From: Acanthamoeba lenticulata
Taxonomy: Eukaryota > Discosea > Longamoebia > Acanthamoebidae
Assembly (NCBI GenBank): GCA_002179805.1
Contig: NAVB01002505.1
Span: forward strand, 1 to 18,031
Direction: 5' to 3'
Length of the DNA stretch: 18,031 nt
In this document: piece by piece, positions 1 through 9,000 of the stretch
Layout: each line of letters starts with the position of its first letter
Numbering within the stretch: position 1 is the stretch's first letter
Made by a program: the position numbers and the translations under genes
The notes under the pieces: generated by a model
What the model was told of the DNA's origin: nothing
Seen by the model: only the letters and a program-made list of their open reading frames with translations
Databases searched by the model: none

Positions 1-3000
1 GGGGAGGGAAGCGCCGTACGCTCGAGGCGGATGCGCCACTCTTGCTTGTATTTGTTGCAGTTGCCATCCTCAGCGTTGACCCAAAGCACCGCCCTGCAGT
101 CATGGTGGTCGTGCAGTAACACAGCCAGAGAACGCGGTGAGCAGATGTGGCCGGGGTGTGTGCGGGTGTCGTCACGTGAGGAAGCAGTCGTGTGTGAAAA
201 GCAAAAGCACACCCGACGTGAAAGGGCAGCACTGGGCCCTTGTAAGGGGGGCAGAGCAGTACAACAAGGGCCACAAAGGCCAGCTAGCACTTGGTGTGGT
301 GTGTGCGACAAGACAAAGGGCCAGAATGAAGGACCAAAGCCAAGCCTAGGGGCTAGGCAAACGCAACAGCCAAAGCAAAAAAGCCAAAAAGCCATTGGTG
401 CCCTCAGAAAAAGAACAATTTTGGAACCCCAAACCACGAAAATTTGGTCGCCCACGACCTCCACAGGTCGGAGGTGCCAGCCAACGGGCCCAAAACACGC
501 GAACAGCGGTTGGGCTCCCCAGGCCGCGTGTGCGGCCGGTGCGCGTGTGCATGCGTGTTTGGGCCGCAGGAGATAGAACGTACTTGTTGGACACCAGCAA
601 GACGCGGCGCTGGTCGTCGAACCGCTCATGGAACCGGTACCACTCGGACTGGTAGGCGCCATTCTTGAGCGTGTAGAGGATGAACTGCCCCGTGGCCTTG
701 AGCTCCGAGTAGGGCTGCGCCAAGGAGGGATGGAGACAAGTCATCAGCCACACGTTCGCTTACACAAACAAGGATGATGATGATGATGATGATAAGCGGT
801 CTCGTACGAGGATGACTTTGTCCTGCCCGATGTAACGGGGCAGGCGCACGCGCTCGCGCGAGTGCGCGTGGGACGAGTCGGCCTGGTTTCGCACGCCTTG
901 CGTCGTCTTGGTCAAGGAGTCCAGTACGCCCACCGTCGGCTTCACCACCACTCTGCTCACGCCAAGAAGAACCCAGCACGATCGTCATCAGCACAAATGG
1001 TTGCCATAGAAACTGACTTTTGGGCCGTCTAGTAGTCCCAAAATGGAGTCGCTTGGAAAAAGTGCACGCACCCGAGGACACCCGTCGCGAGGCCTTTGGC
1101 CAAACCGCCCGGCGAGAAGTGATGGGAACCGTCGGAGGACTTGTTGGTCGCGCCCACGATGGGGTCCACCTGCACCGCAATGGCCAAGCAGAGAGAGCAG
1201 AGATGGTTATTGTCACAACATCGCTTCCGCGGAAAAGTGGACAGAAGGCGATGCAACGTACAAAGACGCCGGCGACACCAGAGGCAAGCCCTTTGCCCAG
1301 GCTCTTGGCGCCCTGCAGGAGACCCTGTCCCGCGCTGGTGGGCTGCTCTCGAATGCGTTGGACGCGTTCCTCTCTGAAACCGCAACAAACCGTCGTCGAT
1401 GATGAAGGTGATGAGGGCGAGGACGATAAGCAATGCCGCAAGACAAGGGCGAGAGGAAGGGGCAGCGTACTGGAACTGGTGATTGACGGAGATCTTGGTG
1501 ATGCCCGTGGCCACGGTGTCGGTCACCTTGCTGAGCGAGTTGGTGACGCCCACCATCGAGTTCTTCACGAGCGACGACGCGCCCTTGGCCACGCCGGCGC
1601 CGAGGTCCTTCGGGTTGGTGGCAAAGGCCTGGATGGGCTGGAAGAAGAAGTCCTTGACGCCCGTCCCCAAGTTGCTCACCAGCGACACCGGATTGCCCAA
1701 AAAGTCGAACGATCCCAGCACCTTGTAGGCCTGTTCGCTCGCCGGTGCCCGGCACGCCAGTCAGCAACGAGCCGGCGGGCAGAAAAAAAGGAAGGAAGGA
1801 ACAGTTCACCTCACGGATGGCCTGGCGCATGTAGTGGGACGAGAGCCGCTGGACGAGCTCTTGCGAGGTGGCAAACGGGTGGTGGATGTCGAGACAGTTG
1901 AGCCGGATGGGCGCCCGATCGATGTCGGGAATCTTGATGCCAAAGCCCAGCACGCCAAAGGCCCATCGCACAGGATTCTCCCTGTTGTTGTTGTCGTAGT
2001 GGTAACGAGAGCAAGGTCAGCCGTCGACGAACCGAGTCGAGACAGGACTGAGGGGAACAGGTCAGGCGTACTCGTCCGAGGGCGTGTTGGGTGTGGTCAT
2101 GAGGGTCACGTGAAGCGCGATCGGGTTGATGGTGAGCCGCTCAAAGTAGAGCTTCGTGGCCTCGGACGCCGACGTGGGACGCACCAGATTGCCGATGTTG
2201 TTGCTGTTGACATGTGGGCGCCCCAACGGTCTTTTGCGTGAGATCACATGAAGCACCAAGTGAAAGGAGAAAGAGAGGTGACGTACGTGGTGGTGACTTC
2301 TTCTACGGTCTGCTCGGTCTTGCCCCAGTTGGAGATGTTGAGCGAGAAGAATGTAACCAGCTTGAGCAGGAGCTGCTCCTCGATGGAGATGTCGAGCTCG
2401 TTGAGGCTCAGCTCGGCCAGCTTGTAATAATCTGACGGAATCCATCCCAACCCAACACCAGACGTCAGAACTGCGCAAACAGCGCCGGCGCGCAGGCTTT
2501 TCGTGATGTGGGCTCTGAGTACCGATGGACGAGGCCAGCTGCCTGTTCTTCTCCAACTCGCGGGCGGTCGGGTTGCGCTTGACGGCGCGCATGCTGATGA
2601 AGGGGGCCGCATTGGGCTCCTTGAAGACCACCACCGGGAGCGGTGTCGCGTAGAACATGTTGTCCACCTGGAACTGCTGGACGCTGAAGGTGGCGTATGA
2701 CGCGCCGTAGGCCTCCGAGTAGCCGTACTCAACGTGGATATCGCCAAAGGAGACATAAACGATCTCTTGCGGCGTGGCGTCGATGAGCGAGATGCCGAGG
2801 CCGTGCTTGAGCTGCAGCGTATACTTGGTCGAGGGCTTGTGGGCCACGCGCTCCTGCAGCGCCTCGGCCTTCTCGTTGGTCCCCTGCTTGGTCGTCTGTG
2901 GGAACTTGCGCGTGTCGACAATTTTCAAGTGGCGCGTCGGCCCGTCCATGAAGACCTCGGCCTGGATGGCGATCTCCTGCGGCTGCCCGTCGACCGGCAC

Positions 3001-6000
3001 CACGGTCTGAAGCGTGGCGCGCCGCACCTTGTGGAGCTTGATCTGGTCCAAGTTGTAGCTGTGCACAAACGTCGTCGAGCCCAGCTCCACCATCAACTCG
3101 TGTTTCTGTCAACACAGTGATGATGTGAAACGTAGAGTGAGCGTGAGATCATCAATGACCTTGAGATTGAGTTGGCACGGAGGCGTACCCGCGACGGGGC
3201 GTCCCAACAGTAGGGCACGGTCTCGAGGGAGGCCAGGTCCTGCGGCACGCCGACCGTCTTCTGGTAGATGGTGAGCGGGAAGCTGGTCCAGTTGGTGACC
3301 TTGTAGGGCGGGAGCTTCTCCTCGCCGTAGAAGATGACGAAGGAGGTCGCCTTCTCGAGCTTGACCTCGGCCCTCATGAGCCACACCTCGCTTCCGCGCG
3401 TACGGCACTTGATCACCAGCGCTCCGATCCGGTCCACCGAGAACGGGCCCGTCCTGTGCCGTGTGCGCCATTACTATTAAATATCAACAAGAAATAAAAT
3501 TAAAATGAATGTTGCGTACCAGTTCCAGTCCTCGCCGCGCGAGACGAGGATCTCGCGGTTCTCTCGGTTCAGGTCGAGCCAGTGGAAGGGGAGGCGCGAG
3601 TTGGCCGGAAGGATGAACTGGGTCTCGGGGCTGGCGCCCTTCTGCTTGTAATAGAGGGGCTCGTCCATGTGGTTCACCAGCACCAGCCGTGGCGTGAACG
3701 TCACCACCTTGGTCCGGCCGTACTGTGTTGGTGTCATGCGTGCGTGAGATCAATTGTTGCAGCAAAGCTTTGAGAGCAGCAGCGACATAACGTGCCTTGG
3801 AGGGCGCAAAGTCAATGTCGACGCCGAGCTCGAACTGGATGCGCTTCTTCTTGGAGGTCCTCTCCTTGTCGAGGATTTCCACGACACCCGTCGTACCGGC
3901 CGTCTCCAGCGAGAAGGGCTTGGACCATTTGGAGTCGGCGATCATGACCGACGCCTTGTTGCCCGCCACGTCGCGCTTGTGGTACGCGAACATTGTCGGT
4001 TGCGCCAGCTGCTTGAAATGCTCGCCCTGTGCGCGCAAAGGTAAGGTGAATAATTTTTAAAATCAAAAGTGAAAATAATTAATATAAAGAATAACATAGA
4101 ATTGAATAGAGTACCTCGCCAAAGAGCTCGCCGCTCTCGCAGTACCAGTCCTTGGGGTCCATGCTGTCGAGGGCACTGTACTTGCGGGCGACCTTGATGT
4201 CGCCCATGTGCTCCTTGGGATCAGGCGGCACTTGCTTGTAGAACAGGGGCAGGCCCGTGTGGTTGAGCATCCAGAACTGCGCAAACACAGAGACCTTCCT
4301 AGTGCCCTTCGAGTTGACTCTGTACAAGGTGAAGAGCCACTCGGTCAGTCACCATCACCTCGCACGGCTCCATATACCCTGCGTCCTGGCCTTGTGTGGC
4401 GTGCATGTACCGGTTGTGCAGGTTGACGTAGAGGTGGTGAGCGTTGGTACGGCTCGGCGGCAGATCGATCTTCTTGGCCGTGGACGAGCCAGTGATGTTG
4501 ACCAGTCCGCTCCGCTTGTAGCCCGGAATGGCGATGGTGAGCGTGAGCTCAGCCTCGGGGTCGAGCTGGTAGATGGACACCTGTTCGCCCCGCGCCAGGA
4601 AGCCCTTTTGCTGCATGCCGGCCTTGGAATCGACCAGTGCGTACTCCATGTCGCACAGCAGCACGTTCTCCAGGATCAGCGGAGACGAGATCGTGATCAC
4701 GTGATCGCCCTCGCTCCGGTCCCTGCATGACAAATGAGAGGTCCAGTGAGCACTAGCGTGGCGCCGGACCGAGTTGGGACTGACGTACTTGAGGCTGGGC
4801 CGCGTCTGGACCTCGAGGTGGACGGCAAAGTAGCAGGGCTGAGCCTCGGCCGAGAGCGCTGGGCACTTGAGGACGCAGTTCTGCGACGCCAGCTCCTGGC
4901 ACTTGATGCCGGTCTCCGACCAGCTGCACTCGGACTCCTTGGCTGTGAGGAGGTCGCTGAGCGGAGCCTTGCCGGTGAGGCCCGCCGGGCGGAACCAGAC
5001 CGAGCTGGCGCGCGTCTTGGAGGGCCAGATGGGCACAGCCTGCGAAGTCATCGGCGCCATCGACTTGAGCTCGTTGTGCACCGTCTTATTCCATCGCTGC
5101 ACTTGCACGTCGATGATGAGCGACGTCTCGTTGCGCAGCAGGATGTTGGACCGCAGCGTCAGCATCTTGCTCCCGTCGACCAACGCCACCTCGTAGATGG
5201 CGTAGACCTGCTCCTCGCTCTCCACGGGGAGGAGCGGGATGAGGTACTTGCCCACCTTGTGGAGGGGCAGGTTTCCGATCTGCCGGAACTCGTTAATCTT
5301 GTACAGCTCGATCGCGATCGTCCTGTCGTAGAATTCCCACACAAGCGGCAACCGTTAGACTTGATGCTCGAGCGGTTGCCAAAAGCTGGAGGAGTACCGC
5401 TGAGAGTCAGAGCTGGCGTATTTGGAGTTGGTTGTCTTGACGGGGGCGTCGGCCCACTTCTGGAGCTCCTCACGCAGCGGGATCACGGCTCCTGCCTTGA
5501 GCTTGCGCCGGCTGGGCTCACGCGCCCCGGGCTACCCAACCCCCCCAAGATCATGTAAGTACAGGCACTACTCCCTGACCGAACCAAGCTTGGATCAGTA
5601 CCGAGGGGAACCACCAGCGGACGGGCTGCTCCGTCATGTTGGACAGGAACAGGGGCGAGAAGCCCTTTCGCTTTTCGGCCGTCTTCTTGGCCTGCATGGA
5701 ATGAATGGAATGATGAGACCGAGTAATCTTGTGGGTTGTGGAGTCGTCTGTGGCCTGTCGCATACCACTTCCATGTCTTTGACGGTGGCGTTGCGCATGT
5801 CCTCCTTCCAGGTCTCGATGGTGGAGTCCATGGTATCAAAGAAGGCCTTGGTGATGTTGATGTTCAGCACCTCAAGCCCCCTCAGCGTCACCAGCGACGT
5901 CTTTTCCAAGAGGACTTCGCACGCCCAGGGCTCGATGACGGGCTCCCACTTGGCGAACTGCACGTTGTAGTACTGAGCCTTCAGCTTGAAATTGAGGGAG

Positions 6001-9000
6001 CCTTCGATCTGTGCATGATAAATACGTTAATAACTAAATTACAGAACAAAAGCGAAGAGGTGACGTGCCTGCGGGGTCACTTGGGTCAGCTGTGCCGAGA
6101 GGGACGAGATGCGCGCATCGATCAGGGGCACGAGCTCGCGGCAATCGTTGATGAAGAACAGTCGCAGGTTGCCGATCTCCACATTAATCTGTGCCACGTG
6201 TTTGAGCAAAATCAAATCGATTAGCCAACCCGGGCGGGCCGGACGCGTTGATGGTGAACAAGAAGAAAAGGAGAGCCGCACCGTCTGCGTGACCAGGGGC
6301 ACGTCCTGCAGGGTGAGGGCCTTGTGCTCTTCGCCCTGCGGCTTCTCGACCTCGACCGTGAGGGCCGTTCCGGCGCCGGCAGTGGCCGCGCCGGCGGAGA
6401 AGGTGCCGCCCAACACAAGACTCTTCTTCTCGTGCAGGTCCCCTCCACCCGAGCGCTTAAGCGGAACGGCCGTGAAGGAAGAGGAAAGCGGCATGTTGGT
6501 CAGCGAGTTGATCAAGGGATCTGTGTGCGGGCTCGGGCTCGACCGGGACGACGAGAGCGACGTCTCAGCCATGGTTCCTGCCCCCGACCCGTTGTAGGTG
6601 TTGACGTCGGCGTCCGGGTTCGAAGGCGGTGCCAGCGCGACGGCCACCTTGCTGAGCAGGAGGTAGTCCTTGTAGGAGAACGTGAGGTTGATCGGGTCCA
6701 CATGCGCATAGACATCGAGCTTGGGCCCGACGCGCTCATAGTTAAACGACAGGTCAACCGGCGGCAGGATCGACTCTCCGCAGTCCTGTGGGAGGAGCGG
6801 GGGGGACTCAGATAAAGAGCGAAAACGAAAAAGCCGTTCTGCGTTCAAACGTAGAGAAACGTACGCCGAACGAGCTCTTGCGTATTTCGAATCGTTCGAG
6901 GAGGAGCGACGTGGCGTAGGTGAGGTTGTCGATATGCGAGTCGGTGAGGTAGCGATAGATGACGTCCGTCCGCACGAGCACACGCGGCGTATCGAGCCGC
7001 TTGGGGTCCTCGAGGAAGTAGAGCTCTGGCTCGCGCACATGGAACCACATCTGCAGACACACCTCACCATTAAACCCACGCCCCTCTTCGCTCACACAGG
7101 CCCGTGGAGACGAAAGACAAACCTGGAATCGCTGCGAAGTCTCTGACTCAGGCTTCTGGGTGGTGTGCGCCGCGGCAAGCTGTTGCCGCTCGTCGTTAAT
7201 GTGCGTCAGTTCGTCGATCTTGGGCCAGATAAAGTCCTGCACATCATTAAATGCGTGACGGCACCCCATGTGAGTCACATGGCCATACGGTGAAGGGAGC
7301 AGCAAGGGAGAACACCAACCTTGATGCTGTACACGGCGTCGGGAATCACCACGCCCTGCGCACATATAAGCTCAGCCGACATCTTTTGCTCTCCATCCGG
7401 CTTGCGCACGTAGTGGACCAGCAGTTTCCTGTGCCATACACACACACACACACGGATGTGAGTTAAGTGGCTCGCGCTGCAGGTGCGTAGTGCGGGGCAT
7501 ACCGCCGCTTATCCGGCTTGTCGCGCACGCTGCCCTTGGACGACTTGGGTGAGCTGAGCCGGAGGCCGCGGCCGGAGCCTTTAGCGCCTGTCGATGAGCG
7601 AAGGCGGCCACTAGCTGGCGAGCCTCCGCCCGCCTCGCTCCCCTCCCGCTCCTTGCCCTTGTCGATCTTGTCGATCAGGGAGGCAAGGGTCGGCGCCGCG
7701 CTCGAGCTCGACGTTGCTGCAGCAGCAGCTGATGACGCATCTGAGGCGGCCTCACCGCGGTCGCTCCCGGCATCGGTGAGCCCGTCAGCCTCGCTGTTTT
7801 GCTGGGCGGCCAGCTCCTTGATCTTCATCAAGTCCTCGCCGTTGGTCGTAATGATGTGCTGTTTTAGCGAGAAGAGGGAGAAGCAATACATGAGCATCCC
7901 CGCACAAGCCCAAGCACACAGGCAGTGGCGGAACGAGAGCGGCACCTGGAACTGGTTGTCTGTGGGACGCGTGTCGAGCAGATTGAGGTCGCGCGCCGCG
8001 AATTCGACCTGTGGCAAGCGAGAGGCAGAACCGGCGTGAGAAAAATCAAAACAAATATAATGAAAACGGAGACGAACCACAATGGCGTCGTTCGACATGA
8101 GCAGTACGAGCAGCTTGAGCTTGCTCATGTCGAACTTGACCATCGATTCTGGGTAAGGCGACAGCGAAGACTCCTTCCGCGTGTGGCTGCACAAAATATG
8201 GGACAAACACGACGCGTATGAGCCTACAACATTGGAACAAAAAATGTGGGAAGAACGCACAAGCCCGGCAACGGGTCCTTGGTGAGTTCAAGCGCAAGAC
8301 GGCCCAGGGTGAGCGAGATCTGCATGTCGATGTAGGGCTCCTGTGGCGGTTTCTTCTTATGCTCATGCGCCTTCTTCTTGTCGTCTTCCTGCCCATTCTG
8401 GGCCACTAAAGATGATCGACCAACAAGTGAGATGACATGCGGCAATCCAAGCAGGGGAGAGTTCTGAGGGAGACGCACGCTCGTCATCCAGCGCGTAAGG
8501 GCCCTCGATCAGGTTCTCTTTCCAGATGCCGAGCAGCATGGTGAACTGCGAGTCCGTCAGCGACACCTCGATGGACGAGATGTTGCCCGAGATCTGGAGG
8601 AGAATAAGAACCACTCCGCAAGGTGAGTATGACTTTTCCAGCTGCCGGCGAGTGCACAAGAGCCGACGCACGCACCTTGAGATCGGGATGGTTGTGGTCC
8701 TTGTCGTCCAAGGGCCGCTGGATCTCGAGGATGACGTCGATGTCCTTGATGATCTGATAATGCGGGTTCGACGTGGGCACCTTTTCCGTGACGCACATCA
8801 CGTTCATCGAGCTCATGGAAATGGAGATATTTTCCAGCGACGAGCGGCCCTCGCCGGCCTGCGGGTCCACTTGGTTGAAGATGGAGATCTGGCCCAAGTC
8901 GGCGATGACGTGCTCCGACGAGCCCGAGTTGCGCGGGATGACCAGATGCGGGTTGACCACCACGACCTCGTACTTGATCACTGCAGACCGCGCGTCGGTG

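Larger units (their letters stand above)
94..583 (-). other. Long (490 nt) last visible intron of VPS13, no gene inside
   Basis: The donor is GTACGT after VSNK and the acceptor is CTGCAG before the exon encoding AVLWVNAEDG; the split Lys codon (AA+G) is restored. All other introns of this gene are shorter than about 140 nt. I saw no exon-like, tRNA-like or C/D-box snoRNA-like sequence inside, only short hairpins and CT/CA-rich stretches. The open frames on the plus strand here have no family resemblance and are judged spurious. Confidence 0.7.
1..3105 (-). other. VPS13 exons 45-54: ATG2_C/VPS13_C-like region and partial PH-like domain (residues 2684-3306)
   Basis: Exons are 2523-3105, 2287-2431, 2072-2203, 1810-1981, 1471-1730, 1262-1373, 1072-1169, 808-952, 584-714 and 1-93 (continuing). 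Landmarks are YFERLTINPIALHV, IPDIDRAPIRLN, SSHYMRQ, KVLGSFDFLGNPVSLV, GLLQGAKSLGKGLASGV, SPGGLAKGLATGV and KPTVGVLDSLTKTTQG, all typical of the VPS13 C-terminal helical bundle that docks on lipid droplets or mitochondria in characterised homologues. Exon 53 starts the PH-like fold (YRFHERFDDQRRVLLVSNK) and exon 54 continues it with AVLWVNAEDG and EWRIRLE. The protein end lies outside the window. Confidence 0.88.
3189..6008 (-). other. VPS13 exons 36-44: VAB (Vps13 adaptor-binding) domain, six repeats (about residues 1930-2683)
   Basis: Exons are 5766-6008, 5602-5691, 5398-5531, 4789-5322, 4366-4722, 4115-4319, 3796-4026, 3520-3722 and 3189-3453. The region begins with YYNVQFAKWEPVIEPW. It then shows six beta-rich repeats, each with an Asn in the expected position: NMTEQPVRW (N2028), RNETSLIIDV (N2149), ENVLLCDMEY (N2282), NHTGLPLFYK (N2401), NHMDEPLYYK (N2544) and NWTSFPLTIY (N2649). 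Spacing is about 105-143 residues. In yeast Vps13 this domain binds organelle adaptors carrying PxP motifs. The count of six and the conserved Asn come directly from the translation; adaptor binding is family knowledge. Confidence 0.9.

Noticed and set aside
31..576. 181-codon plus-strand open frame within the long intron
   Set aside because: It is low-complexity, has no recognisable domain and overlaps the last VPS13 exon; treated as chance.
94..583. Intronic C/D-box snoRNA or tRNA gene
   Set aside because: No RTGATGA/CTGA pair with terminal stem and no A-box/B-box arrangement could be found by eye.
1020..1901. 293-codon open frame on the plus strand
   Set aside because: It lies antisense to VPS13 exons 48-51, crosses well-supported exon and intron boundaries, has Arg/Gly-rich shadow composition and resembles no family.
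5350..5360. Possible nonsense mutation, frameshift or gene split in VPS13
   Set aside because: The stop lies within a frame-preserving 75-nt intron with good splice sites and a branch-like CTAAC; splicing restores the family sequence.
4734..5558. 274-codon open frame on the plus strand
   Set aside because: It is antisense to VPS13 exon 39, whose minus-strand translation matches the family. Long antisense frames are expected from GC-rich codon use.
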